From NCBI GenBank assembly GCA_950295325.1, contig OX485806.1:9796001-9860000 (forward strand): 64,000 bases of DNA, read 5' to 3'. This stretch comes from Polytrichum commune. Lineage: Eukaryota > Streptophyta > Polytrichopsida > Polytrichales > Polytrichaceae. Positions 13,181 to 26,047 of this stretch are shown in pieces. The stretch's first letter is position 1; the number at the start of each line of letters is the position of its first letter. The notes under the pieces are model-generated. The model did no database searches, was not told the origin of the DNA, and saw only the letters and a program-made list of their open reading frames with translations. A program made the translations under genes and the position numbers.

Positions 13181-13604
13181 AAGGTAAGCGGGTGTTAAAT
13201 GGCCACTTTAAGCACTGCACTCACTTCTTGTAGTAAGGTAAATGTGTGTTATTTGGATACGTTTCTCACCACAACCATTTCATATAGGATACGATACACA
13301 CAACCGGAGCAAGATGATTACCAAAATCCAAATCATGCACGTAGCCATTTACCTCATAATTTTTGGAGCTGGCATGAATATCTTATTCAAAGTGAACATT
13401 CTCGTGCTCGTTAAATGGTCACATAGGACCCCCTAATCATGCTGACTACCGAGCTAAGAATGGTTACCGCATTTCGAGCATGTAGTCTCAAGTCTTTTAA
13501 GCTCAAGTCTTTTTGGTGTCCGTTCTTAGATCACACGTAGCCAACATTCAAATATAGGTGTCCAAATTGTTGTTGTGTTGGAATCAGGCACATCAACCTT
13601 CGGT
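13181..13604. repeat. Dispersed repeat family E copy
   Basis: Begins AAGGTAAGCGGGTGTTAAAT and runs through GATGATTACCAAAATCCAAA, GTAGCCATTTACCTCATAAT and TCTTTTTGGTGTCCGTTC to CAGGCACATCAACCTT. A further fragment with the middle block follows at 13,745-13,850. Confidence 0.7.
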
Positions 13605-14202
13605 TGAGAGTTTGCAACAATAAGTTACCTCACGGCCCCCATGCTCATGCAGGTGTGAATAGAAGGTGGTGAACGAACATCGCTAGATTACATAGATGTT
13701 CTTCCTTTCTTTTCTTGTTCTCTCCTCATAGGTTGCGATGCACACAATAAGTGTGAGAAGAAGATTGTCAATTCCAAATCGTGTCCGTAGTCGTTAACTG
13801 AACGATTTGCAGAGCTCATATGAATATCTCGTTTATTGTCAAGTGAAAATTTTAGGTTCCGGAAATTAACGAGTTTATTAACAACAAACTCAGATTTTAT
13901 GATATATATAGAAAGAGAGAGAAAAATGGAATAGTAAGTAGAATTCAAGAGTTTGGTTTGTTAGTTGAGCTCATGAATTATCCATATCTTCTTCAAAGTG
14001 ATATTTTAAGTCATTCATGCAAACTTGGAGTAGATTTTTTTTTTGAAGTTGATGTGACAAACGTATGCAATTGCAAGGTGTTTTTGACGGAGGACCTCCA
14101 TTGATAGGTATACCACTTTTTACGGTAACCCTTGAGAACTTTATTTGAGACTATGGGGCGGTCCCACCCACACGTGACTAGAGGAGTTCCTTGGATAACT
14201 AA

Positions 14203-14703
14203 GGGCCACTTCACACATGAGTACGAGGGCGGTGACCATTGCACTTCAAGCACTCTCATTGGTGGAAAAGGTGGGGCTAGCCCAAGTTCACTTTCACACT
14301 ACGCTTGGACAACCAACGGAGTAAGTGAACGCGAGATGGATGTAAAGTCTACATGGATTTCTACGTGGCATCAAATGGATTGTGTTTCATGGTCACTTGG
14401 ATTATTTTCCAAAACCACCTGTTGGAGGTAGGCTTAATACAAAAACCAGGAGACCATGGCATTCCCAAATCACACAACCATTGATATACTACATTTTATC
14501 ATGTGTGAGGGCCCTGCATGACTAGAAATTCATTCAATTAGCATTTGGTTGAGGACCCGGTCACATATGACTTCACGCCACACTTGAGGGCCCGTGACCA
14601 CACTACATGATTTTGGAAGTGCCTTGGGAGGGCCTTTGGACAGTTTCTTTTGGGCTCTCACAATTTCACGGTCACGGCTCTTGGCTCGTGTATGAAACGG
14701 CCC
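14203..14703. mobile_element. MITE family A, copy 1 (PIF/Harbinger-like)
   Basis: A 501-bp element with terminal inverted repeats beginning GGGCCACTTCACACATGAG and ending in CTCGTGTATGAAACGGCCC. It has no coding capacity. Its internal blocks recur at nearly full length at 51,485 and 59,139 and partly at 31,289. The 5' flank is TAA, the 3' flank TTT, so the target duplication is no longer exact here. Confidence 0.9.
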
Positions 14704-17414
14704 TTTCCTGTATTAAAAATCTGACGGAGATTGAATTTAAAAAGAATCTACGATAAATACTCGACAGAAAACAAGACCGTGTGGTTGAAGGTCCGTGGAT
14801 TTGGTCTCCCTATGGAGTTGTTGATCAACAAACAACTTGGGTCGTGTCCTTTAAGTGGTCCAACATAAAGAAGTAAGGTGTTGGAATTGTTCATTTGTGC
14901 TTTCATCGGCATTAACTCATGGAGACCGAAGCGAAATCTTCAAAATTTTGTCAAAATTTTGTTTAGTCCACTTCCACAACTTATGAAAAGAACACCTCTT
15001 ATGGTAGATATGATCGTATAGATGAATATTCATGTAAAGTCAAGAATATTCGCACAACTCTTCAACAAGACTATGTACTAAGAACTTAGTTTGTCTCCTC
15101 AATAATTTTCCAACCCTCAATTCCAAATAGAAGATGCTCGTGTTCGGAATTGTGTCCAACTAAGTAAAGTTGTTGGTGCATCCAAAAAAAAAAGGTATCA
15201 CTTCCAAGAATAATTTTGTGATTTGAAAGTTTTGTTCAAAACATATGAACAAAGTTTAGCAAGAATGTGCAAGAGGTGAGGAGGTTTGAAGAGGAAATGT
15301 GTTATGAACAAAACTTTGGAGCCTCATCGTGCAACAGAAAAAAACATTCTTTTTGGAATTGTGTTTGGCTATGGAACTTGCACAATCACACGTAGTACCA
15401 CCTCCAACAAGGATTTTGAGATTTGGAGTTGTTATGCAGAAGATACAAACAAATTTTAGCAAGCTTTTTTCAAGAGGTGTAGGAGGTTTGAGGAGAAAAT
15501 GTGTTAAGAACATATTATTGGAGCTTGATATTATTGGAACATAAGATATCTTTCTCTTGGAGTTGTCTTCAAGTGAGAATACTGAGACAATCAAACATTG
15601 TACCACCTCCAACAATTATTTTTCAGTTTGAAATTGTTATACAAAAGATATGAACAAATTCATACCTCAAATTATTCTTTCAAAACTCACAATTCATTCA
15701 ATATTGTGAACACTTGTTGTGACCCATTGCTTAGGTATTGGTGAGCAAGCCAAAACCGATACAAATTATCATTAAAATGTCATAATTTTAAGGAATGTTA
15801 TTTGAAAAGTGCCACACCCACCATAACATTATGCACATATGCATGGTTGTGCTCCATTCCATATTTAGCATCCAACATGGGCCTCCACTATCTTACCATC
15901 ATTGGAAAAACTTAGAAAATAAGAAGAAACGGATATCGATACGAATAATGAATAGTGCTTGTATGAATAATAAGAATATTATGATAGTGTTAGTATTTTC
16001 AGTGCTAGTGTTGTTATGAATAGTATTTTAGTGAATAATACCAGGATGAACAATGTTTCTTATGAAAAATGCCGAGATGAACAATGATTCATGTGAACAG
16101 TGCCAAGAGTATAACTCCACCTAAGTTTCCAAGTGTTGGCCTAAATGTAAGAATAGTAAGTGAATATTCTCACTTTGTTCATGGGCCCACGTAATGTAAT
16201 TGACATATTACAAGGCCATGGAACCCACCCATATGGTTGAATAATAATATGACTTTTGGTAAATTAATTAACAATCTAGCACAAGTGTTCTTGATTGGCT
16301 ATCTGCCTACGGTATTTGAGTTTGGTTTTATGGTCAAAGTTGAAGTGTCCCTTGTTCATGCCAACCCAATGTTGATGTCATCTTTCTTTGAAGAAGACAC
16401 TACAATAGATACGTAATCCTATGTTGGCATTCTTAACGGCCACATGGCACATTACAATTCGTAAATGGGAGGAGGCTCCAAAGTCATGCCTCTTGCTCTC
16501 TCTTGCCCTATCTAAGAGCCATAGATCTTCAAGATCTAAGGGTCCTTATTGATTATGAGAGAGGAGGGGGATGGGGAGGGTTATGGACTTGACTCCTAGC
16601 CATGGCCAAAGTTTCGTGACAATCATGTAAGTTGAAGGTGAAAATGTGGGGAACTTCTTACAACTGAACGGTTTTTGGTCCTAGCATAGTTGCCCCCAAA
16701 CTTAGCAGTATTGACCTCAAAAATGTATGTATAACATTATTGAACACTTATTGTTTGTTTAGTGGGCCTTTGGAATATAACAACGGCATGAAACTTATTG
16801 AGGAAGGCCAAATCTTGGCATGCAGTCGTTGAGGGAGCATAAATATGAATATATAAAATTGCCACGATGTAGTGGTTTTTTTTAGCCTTCCCTGCTAATA
16901 GTCCAAGGAATGGTCGGATGCTCGGAAAGTTGAGTCTCCGACTCAGCTTTTCAAACCTCCAACTGTTATATTTTGGGGGTCCATTGGACAAATAATGGGT
17001 ATTTGAACAATGTTATGTAGTGAGTGAGCCATCAAAATATAAGGGAGTAGGTATTGATTAGACTCCTTTACATGATTGGTACAAATCTCAAGCATAAAAT
17101 GTTGGCCGGATTCCCGGAATGTAAGCGGAGGCAACACACATAAATGAAAACTTCCACACCCAACGACATATTTGTATTAACAAACTAGCTTCAAAATAGG
17201 TGTTTAACCATGCGTTTTGTAACTACAATAATTTAAATACTGTAAGTCTTGTGAAATTATGAAATTTAAAGTTAGGTACAGTTTACTCTATGTTGAAGGG
17301 ATACAAATACTACTACAAAGGGAATGTGGCTTAGGATCTATGCCAACCATGTAAAAGCTCGAGTAAAAATCCACCCCCTTTAGGGCTTTGGTCGATTTGT
17401 CCTAGCACAATCTC
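14704..17414. other. Gene-free stretch
   Basis: Apart from the tandem repeat at 15,229-15,690, a low-complexity GAATAAT/GTGAATA-rich zone (15,940-16,110) and an inverted-end pair at about 16,762-16,985, nothing is recognised. Confidence 0.55.
15229..15690. repeat. About 200-bp diverged tandem repeat, two and a half units
   Basis: Recurring landmarks: AACAAAGTTTAGCAAGAATG (15,248), ACAAATTTTAGCAAG (15,447) and GAACAAATTCATACC (15,651), each preceded by GTTRTKCARAAGATA-like sequence, with RTACCACCTCCAACAA and GAGGTTTGARGAGRAAATGT between. Period about 200 bp. Confidence 0.7.
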
Positions 17415-17740
17415 ATTACACTAACGATATTTAGTCTTTGATTGTATTTAATGTTGTTATCACCCACTTTGCTCAATATTAATTCTCAATTCCTTGACAA
17501 TTAGTGTTAGACATAAATGTGCCACTACCTTTCCTACTGTAATCTCCCATCTTGTGAGGCATGGATTTCATATCTTCACTAACATTAAATTCAAACATGT
17601 AACTTCCACATAACACCATAGTTGATATTTAGTAGTTGAGTTTACATTTAATGTTACTTACTCTCATAGGGTTATTGACATTTAGTGTACGCGTTCGTAT
17701 TCAACGTATCAAACACTAGATATCCTTTTTTGAGTGTAGA
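17415..17740. mobile_element. MITE family G, copy 2
   Basis: About 325 bp, collinear with the element at 10,641-10,970 (TTAGTGTTRGACATAAATGT, TTTAATGTTACTTACT, ATTTAGTGTAYGYGTTCGTA). The termini are more decayed. Confidence 0.78.
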
Positions 17741-18108
17741 TTAAATGTGGGGTGCGGTCAAATCTGCTTCAAACATTAATCTTTAAGTTGCTAAGGGGCT
17801 CCCGACCAACCCTATTATTAAAAGCAGGTAAAAATCACATTGCAAAATATAAACCTAATAAAACCAAGTATCTCATCAATTTTCATGGATGAAGTCGCTA
17901 GAATCATCCCAAACAATCATAACATTTGGACGCAAATACATATTATCATCCATATGTGGCTTCATCACTTCATTGAAGTTGTTGCAATTTAGTTGTTCTT
18001 GACATTTTTGTGTTTAAAATTTGTAACTCCTGATGCTTCATCTTCAAGTTTCATGACTACCATAACTTATTTGTTGAGGAATGTGATTTGAGATTTGTGA
18101 TGACCACA

Positions 18109-18112
<4 letters not shown>

Positions 18113-18147
<35 letters not shown>
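18113..18147. repeat. TC dinucleotide microsatellite
   Basis: About seventeen TC units without interruption. Confidence 0.95.
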
Positions 18148-18150
<3 letters not shown>

Positions 18151-18794
18151 TGGTGGATTCCTCCCAATGAAATCACTATATATATTTATTCCATTATTAT
18201 GTTCTCGTTTGAATGAACAAATATGCACTATAACATACCATTACTTAGCAAAGTAAGGGACTTCCTACAATATCGTGTTGACACTGCAACGTGAAGTGTA
18301 AAAATTTACAAGGTGTTGTGATTACACTCCTAGAATTCCATGGCCCACCTAGCTGAAAGTATGTGTTGACTAATGTTATGAAGTGGATCTCCATGTTTTC
18401 ACCTTCGATTGAAAATGGCGGCCACAAATATCATAAGCCCTTCGGCTTCCTTTGAGAGCTTGAATAATTGTTGATAAGTGAGGAAGGGTGCCCGAAATGA
18501 GGTGTGAGGTGGGGGGCGGGAAAGTTGGAGTAGCTTTTCACCTCCTATTCCGGCTCTCCACGGGAATCCCCTTGATGGCTTGCCATAGGACAAGTTGAAT
18601 ATGGTAACCCTAGTGGATGGGTGAAAGAAAGAAAGAAGTAAAGAAGTAAAGAAGTAAAGAAAGAAAGGGCCCAAAAGCACTCTTGGTGACCGGTTCCGGA
18701 TTCCCAAGTGTCCTTGTGGTGTGGATGCTTGGTGGCCTACCTTATCAACATTCTTGCCATGGTAGCTTGTGAGAAGTAAAGTAAATAAAATAGG

Positions 18795-20065
18795 AGTAAG
18801 GTCGATGGGTCTTAAATGGTTACTTTTTTCCCAACTAGCCCGCTTCTCCTAAGGTAGATGGGTTTCTATGGTTCGTTTTTTTAATCCAACCCCTAGATTT
18901 GATTGGTACGTGGTTTAGTGAGGATCAAAGAGCAAACATCATAAAGACACTTGTTTGAAAGAGATTGGACTAGGCCTTTGAATATTAACAACCACTCTAC
19001 ATTCAATAGTGAACATGATTGGGAGGATCTTTGTATCCAATTAAGAAATTAAGAAAACACATGCATTTATGATAATCGTAACTAAATCAAGGGAGGTCTT
19101 ATTTTCAATATGGTTTTTGCAGGTGTTTCATTGTAGACTTATCGATTGCAACATGCGTTTTGTTGAGTAAATCTAATCAGTATAATTTTGAAAACATGAA
19201 AAACAAACCGAATAACACTCACATACCTTTGGACACAAAGCACACAATTTATACGAGATGGATAGCAAATCTAAGCCGAGGTTGTAGACTTTTTCCTCAT
19301 GGAATGGTATTTTACCTAGCTAGCCCACTTCTCCTAGGATATGAGACATGTGATTTGTACAAGATGATTAGTAAAATTAAATCAAGAGTGTAGACACTTT
19401 CCTGGTAATTTTTGGATCTCATGTCAATATCTTATTGTTTGTCAAAGAGGAAGGTTCATGTCTTCATTAAATGGTCATATAAGTCCCCCAACTATGTAGA
19501 CCACTGAGTCAATAATGGTTATCATATTCCAAGCACACCGTCCAATCTTTTCTAAACACATGTCTGCTTGGTATCCATTCTTGGAGCCACACCAAACCAC
19601 ATAGTACTCGAAAGATAAGTAACTGAATTAGGCACGTCTACTCGAGCACCTTCAACGTGGTATTCAAGGATCGCATTTTTCAATAAGCCCACTTCTCTAG
19701 GAGACTAAACGTGCGATTAATAGAAGATGATTAGCAAATCCAAAGTGTTTGAGGCCGTAGCCGTTTTCCCCATAATTGCATAGTTCATATGTATATCTTA
19801 TGCTTGGTTAAGATTCATAGTGGAGATCAAAGTAGATCAAAGTGAAGAGTCAATTTCTTAGAAATCATCATCCTGCTCCTCCACCGATGTTGGTTATTGA
19901 ACCTACAGTAGTTAACAAACTTGGAGCACATAGCCCAACCTCATTCAAACATGTGTCCTCTTTATGTGCGTTCTTTGATGTGCACCTAACCATACAACAC
20001 CCAAATATAGGTGTGCAATTAAGGCAAGTAACCGAATTATGTCCACTTATTGTGAGGTAGCATCA
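18795..20065. repeat. Cluster of family E copies
   Basis: A start-like end at about 18,800 (AAGGTCGATGGGTCTTAAAT) is followed by two fairly complete bodies: about 19,300-19,655, ending GAATTAGGCACGTCTAC, and about 19,680-20,060, ending CCGAATTATGTCCACTTA. Both carry the GATGATTAGYAAA block and the CACATGTSY..TTGGTATCC block. No gene seen. Confidence 0.6.
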
Positions 20066-23000
20066 CCTTAAACCAAGAGGTTAGAGTAATTGGGATACAT
20101 GTGGTAGTTGTATGAACCAAATTCATGTAGAAGAAAAGAGACCAAGTGCACTGCAAATTTGTTTTTTCATTCTTTATTTTTTTCAATTTTGAAATAAAGA
20201 ACTTCTCTTGCAGTGAAAACAATGTCGTCACCCAAACCCGTTTGGGGGGGGGGGGGGAGTAGAGAGTCTGATGTTCAAGTGATAAACATTCTCATAATCA
20301 ATATGTACTTATCATGCAGGATTTCATGGTTTTGGTTTTGAGTGGGGCGTTGGTTTCAACACCCTCTACCTTACTCTCCTAAAGGTCGAGCTCGGGTAAA
20401 GAAATATTAATGGCAAAAGCTTTGGGGATGGGGTGGGGGGCAAGGTAGGGCTCGGGGTGAGTTTCTAGGTAGGTTGCTAGCCCACTAGATTGTAGATAAT
20501 AGTGGGTTGGAAGTATTCGCATGGAGTTAAGCACAAGTTGCCATCCAACCACACTATGGTGGTCCGCTAGAATGTGGATGGCCGTGGACATGGGCCGCTA
20601 GACTTCCATGTGCCCACTAGAGAATCTTTAACCTACAAGTGTCGGTCACCGTAGGATGAAGACCGGTTAAAGGCTCAAGAAAACTGATGTTGGTCTAGAA
20701 ACTCCATCCTTGGTAACTGGGAGGAAGAGGTTAGTAGATGGCCTTGGATTTGAGAATATGAGAATAGCTAGTTGGCACATATGAATCCTACCTCACCAAA
20801 TTCCCTCTATCATTTGGGCGGGTTTGTCCTTATTCACACTAGAATCTGGTGGGCAAGCAGCCTACATGGAAACTCACCCTTAGCTCCCTCAGAAAGGGCG
20901 TGCTCAATGAACCGGGAGAACCGACTGTTAGTACAGGTGAACGGGTTGATGTTTGAGTCTTCGAGAAAATTACCGATCATTTTAGAGGAATTTAAAGTCA
21001 TAAATTGAAAGATGTCAACATATCATTGGTCGGACTTGGAAACATTAGAATATCGGCTGATTATGCCTCAAATAACCCCATACGATGCCGCACTGTGTTT
21101 GGACAACCAATTTGCACGGGGAGAGAGAATTATCATATACAAGTGTACTTCTCATTCATCCAACACAAAAGCCTTGAAATAGTATGCAATCCAAAGATTA
21201 GTTATGAAGTTTATTTGAGACCGGAATTAGCTCTAAAAGACCCTAAATTAGTGTAGTCAAGGTCATTTGAGAAGAACTAGCAACAAACTTATAGGGGGTC
21301 AAAGCTTTATGTTGGACGGATGAGGAGGTACACTCTTACAATAATTTCCTCTTTTCAATCTTCACCAACATCTAACTTCTTGGTATTTGTGTGCTTTGGA
21401 CTTGTTGACCCCACTTTAGGCTCACATGCAGTCACAAATTGGACTCCAAACCCACCTCTATTCTTATTTCTATTTCTATACTTGGAAGAAAAAATCATCA
21501 ATTCTTCTTCTTTCCTTTCCTTTGTTTTGTTTGTCCCTTCTTCTTACAAGTAGTTGCATATGCCAACTATTGGCACAAAAGCATTTGAGTGAAAATGATT
21601 TTTCATTTGCATTTGCATCCACCGTTCCAAATTTTAGCATTCAGACACAAAAAGATTACGAGGGATGTCAAGAGTTTATTTGTAAAAAGGCCTCTAGGGA
21701 GTCTCTAAAATGTAAGAACATCTTATCGGTGGTCGATTCAATTAACTATGTGAGCCAAGGGACAAACCATGCTTTAAGGTGTCCGTGAAGTCTATTGTGG
21801 ATACTTGTTCATGTCAAGTATGAAAGATGGCTCCCAAGTAGGTGACCTAGTCATTGCAACACTTAGATGCTTGCAAAATAGAAGGCAATTGTGTGCACAC
21901 TTATAAAATGGCAATCTTCAAAGGGGACTCCTCCTATGCACTACACCGTTCAGGGTATGTAGTGTCACTTACTATTCAAAGTTGTGAAGGCTATAATATT
22001 CTTAGATGAGAATGTTAGAAGTGGTAAAATTGAAGATTGTCTTTTGATCGAAGCAGTCACATAGGCCCTCATAGTTGTGTTTACAATCAAACTTACAATG
22101 GTGATGTATGTGGACCACATATTAGTCCAATCTCATTGTAACACATATCTTCTTGGTGCCCATTCTTAACTCGAAACCTCGTCACGTGGGCCATCCCCCT
22201 CTTGGCTCTACCCCCCACAATTTGTTACAAGACAAAAATGTGTTTCAATTTTGTTATGTTGCATAGTAGTCAGTTTAATACATGTTATGGTCACTATTTG
22301 TCAACCCCCCCCTTCCCAAGAGAGTGAATTATCATCTATCCAACATAAAACTTGGACCCCTATAGGTTTGTTGCCAATCCGTTTCAAATGACCTTCAATA
22401 GCCTGATTTGGGATCTTTGAAGCTATTTTTGGTGTCAAGTCAGCTACAAAAAGTAGCCTACGGGCCATGCACTATGTTAGGGTTTCGTGTTGAACAAACG
22501 AGAGGTACGCTGGTATACGATAATTCCCTATCCCACTCCCCACCCCAACCACACACAAAGATCAGTTTGGTTCCTAACACCCACCAAGGGGATAGTAATC
22601 AAAACTTGTGCCTATAAGTCAGTTTGGATTCATCATAGGTTAAGTTCACTAGACGACTAATTCAAGGTCTTTGACCTAAGTTAACGATCGATTTAGATAA
22701 ATGAACAATAACACCCAATGTCTACTAGAGTAATCAACATTCTCACCCTCGCCTTTGCCAACGGTAGGTGTCGTGAACAATCACACCATTGGGTCTGTTT
22801 TGAAAGGAAGATAACTTGGTGTTGTGAGGAGTAGATGAACTTGGGTTTGGATTTTGTAGGTAAATTCGAGAACGGACGGTGTAAAACACAAAGGAGTTGT
22901 GTTATTGAGTGACGTTGCCACGTGTCACACAACGGTTGGTACCTCGGGCGAAAATGTTGATGTGGCATGAGAAACTAAATGCAATGCTGACAAGGCAAAG

Positions 23001-23259
23001 TGCCTAACTGCACTCGTAAGGGGAAGTACTGTGATGTTTGGTTTCTCCGTTGGAATTGGTGACGTTTAATTAAATATATGTGGCGCATGGGCTACATATT
23101 CGCTCTGTGAATCTGAGGTGCCGCTTTTTGAGTGGAGAAAGTTTCGTACAAGAGTTTCTTATGGAATGTTCCTTCAAAGTACATTTCAGAATGGTTGTTG
23201 CACTTAACCTACTTGGCATCTAGAAGTTAAGATACTAGGAAGGGCGGTTGGGTTAATAA
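20066..23259. other. Gene-free stretch with scattered repeat fragments
   Basis: A G14 run at 20244-20257; a family F end near 21,943; blocks near 20,960-21,300 that recur at 22,320-22,400, 50,260-50,335 and 53,790-53,860 (for example AAGATGTCAACAT and ACATAGGGGGTCAAA types). No gene supported. Confidence 0.5.
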
Positions 23260-23762
23260 GGGCCGCTTCACACTATGGCCGTCCAAGTTGAGAGGCCGGG
23301 GGATTGAATGGCCAAACTTTGTCGAGTGTCCAAAGAAATGGGTTGAAGATAGTCAGCCAATAAAATATAGGAATTGGAGTCTTTGGATGGGTATAGTGTG
23401 AAGTTTCCAAAGGTCGAGCCCAAAGTCCAAACCCAAGAAGGAGCATCCCACTTTATTTACTGTCCAAAACAATCCCTCCAATCTAACGGCTGAGATCTTG
23501 TCATTTAAAAAACAAAATTAATGAAAAAAATTGACGGCCTCTCGACCATACTTTGGGTTTTCATTCTAGTCTGACCCAAACTTCCTTCGAGAGTCGGTTG
23601 CCTTGGTCAAAAAGTACTGACATGTAGACATTTTGAATTGCGACGGCCTTTGGACTTTGGCCTCTAGTGTGAAGGGTCGAGAGGCCGAATTCTCGGTTTC
23701 TTGCAATCTGATTGGTGGAAATCGACGGCCTCTCGACCTTCTGCCATAGTGTGAAGCAACCC
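23260..23762. mobile_element. MITE family C, copy 2
   Basis: A 503-bp copy, the same length as the one at 5,343, with termini GGGCCGCTTCACACTATGG and CATAGTGTGAAGCAACCC and a TAA duplication on both sides. Several point differences and one decayed terminus suggest moderate age. Confidence 0.92.
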
Positions 23763-24150
23763 TAACGTTACTTAGTTGTAGGCCAATGCACCGTGAGACT
23801 AGGAATTTGTTGGACATTATGCCCTTTTAATTAGTTTGGGTTTCCCATATAAAACGAGTAATCCTTAACGTGAGCATTGTTCACCATTTGACATGAAACC
23901 TATAGTTGGTCAAATTAAGTATGATAGAACCGATAGAACCGGTAGAAGCACGATTCATTGAACAAGATTCAATCTTCTGAACCACCAAACAAGATTTTGA
24001 AGAGTAAAGCCTTGCTCGGAATTATGTATAAATGTGCATGTTATAATAAAAGGATGTAGTGTCACTCATTCACGCCAGCTCAAAGGTTTAATGTGTGATC
24101 TACATACACGATTCTACAAGCCCTCACCAACACTTAAAAAATAAACTCAT

Positions 24151-24479
24151 AACCGGTTGGCCGCTTTGTTTCGCCGAGGTGGCACTACACGATTGGCTCT
24201 GAGCACACAGGTTTGCAGACGATAACCTCGACATCCCAGCCGGTTATGATCATCTAAATCGGATATAGACAGATTACAAAATCACTTAAAGCCGGTGACC
24301 CACTGTTTAGGTCACCTGCGCGGCTCAACAAAGCGGCCAACCGGGTATGTCCGGTAATCGTTTTATTGGAACCGGTCATCAATGCAGAACATGTTATGTC
24401 CAGTTGGCTCGCCTTCGTGGGCTCGCCACCTTGACAGAACCGGTTCTGCACCGATAACCTTTCCAATAAAACGATTACC
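24151..24479. repeat. Cluster of nested inverted repeats, GC-richer than its surroundings
   Basis: Two perfect 18-bp inverted pairs: CAAAGCGGCCAACCGG and its inverse (24151-24170 with 24327-24344), and GGTAATCGTTTTATTGGA (24353-24370) with TCCAATAAAACGATTACC (24462-24479). Smaller palindromes, GGTGACC/GGTCACC near 24,295-24,315 and AGAACCGGTTCT near 24,437, lie among them. No RNA gene or transposon family recognised. Confidence 0.8.
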
Positions 24480-24716
24480 TAATACATAAATTTGAATATT
24501 CTTGTAAGGAAAGTGAGGGCCTCTCTCTTAGCAAGTCTTGCTCATTTTTACATCCCTGGATGGTGTATGGCTCACCTTCCTAATTTTACGTGATAGAAGT
24601 AATTTCCTAAGTATACATGGTTTATGATCAATGGCCCTTCATCCGGTGGGCACTGAGTCATTAACATTATGAACAGACACTTTATTCACGTCGGCCTTGA
24701 AAGAGGTCCGGAATTT

Positions 24717-24736
24717 CTATCTATCTATCTATCTAT
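24717..24736. repeat. CTAT microsatellite
   Basis: Five CTAT units. Confidence 0.9.
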
Positions 24737-25476
24737 AGTGTATGACTCGCCTTTTTAAACATGTATGGTACATCTAACAACTATGTGCTTAAAGATGTCA
24801 TTTAGGTTGATTTGGATTCTATAGTCTCTTACTATGGTCTTTCAATCAATATTACTTATATTCCGGTTCTAAGAGATGTGTATAATCTTATGAACATGTA
24901 ACACTTCATTCATCCTTTTCACAGATGGCCATATTCTTTCTCTCTTCATGGCATCACGTTTTAAACATAAAAGTTAATGTTATATAGATTGTTACAAATA
25001 GATCTATATTGCAACTGGACTTCGGAGACAAGCCTAGAGTGCAATACTTTAGGGTTCATACCTTGGGACGTTGACGGTCTTGACCAATGTTAATATGACA
25101 CGTGTCAAAAAAAAATTCCCCTTCCTTTCAGAATGTAACTATGTTATGTTGAACGAGAGAGCACCCTCCGGTAGTTCATATGGAGATTAGACCTCGGACC
25201 CCTTCTATTGTGCTGAAGAACCTTCAATAATTCCTTCATTACCGGTAACCGGCCAGTGAGAAGCTGCCATGTAGGATTCCACCTCACCCAAATCCCGTAC
25301 TTGCCAACCATCCAGAATCCATTGAAAGCATAAGGGAAGCCAACTTTGTAAAATATGGGGTTGTGAAGTACAGTGTCCCCTTTATGAGGCCGGTGACATG
25401 GAGGAAGGGGGGGGGGGGGTCGTTTTATAAAGTACAAGGGAAGGGATCTTGCCCTTGAGAACACATAATTTTTACA

Positions 25477-25877
25477 ACTAAGGTGGATGGGTCTTGATGG
25501 TTACTTCTTTTCAACTAGCCCCCTTCTCATAACACATGAAAAGTACGCGATTAGTACGCGATTAGTACAAAATGGTTAGCGAATCAAGCAAATCGAGGTC
25601 GTAGCCACTTTCCTCATAATTTTCCGAGTTCATATGAAAATCTTATTCATCATCAAAGTGAAGATTCTTGTGCTCCTTAAACGGTCATATGCGCCCCTCC
25701 CCCCAGTTATGTTAGCAACTCAAATTAGAATGGTCATCGTATCTAAACACGCGATCCACTCTCTTTTAAAGACATGTATTTTTGGTATCCGTTTTTGGAT
25801 CCGCAGCAAACCATATACCGCTCAAATATAGGCGTCGTAATAAAGAAATATATGACTAAATAAGGATTGTCTACTTT
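25477..25877. repeat. Dispersed repeat family E copy
   Basis: Begins AAGGTGGATGGGTCTTGATG and contains GTAGCCACTTTCCTCATAAT, GTGAAGATTCTTGTGCTC, a C-rich tract (GCGCCCCTCCCCCCAGTTATG) and ACATGTATTTTTGGTATCC. The C tract corresponds to the long C-runs of the 216-bp array. Confidence 0.7.
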
Positions 25878-25889
25878 ATAGTCTGCATG

Positions 25890-26047
25890 TTGTACATTGC
25901 ATGTGCTTTTTAGTGTCACTTACTAAGTTATTGGGAGTTGTAGGACATTTGTTCAAGCTCTATAATGTTCAGATTATAAACATCATAGAGCTTGAACTCG
26001 ACTATTATAATCAAATTAGTGACGTTAAATACTATAAACATTGTAGT
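25890..26047. mobile_element. Short MITE family F, decayed copy with a central hairpin
   Basis: Ends TTTTTAGTGTCACTTACTAA and TTAGTGACGTTAAATACTAT are in inverted order. The centre (25951-25997) is a near-perfect hairpin with 19-bp arms, GTTCAAGCTCTATAATGTT against AACATCATAGAGCTTGAAC, with one mismatch. Confidence 0.65.
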
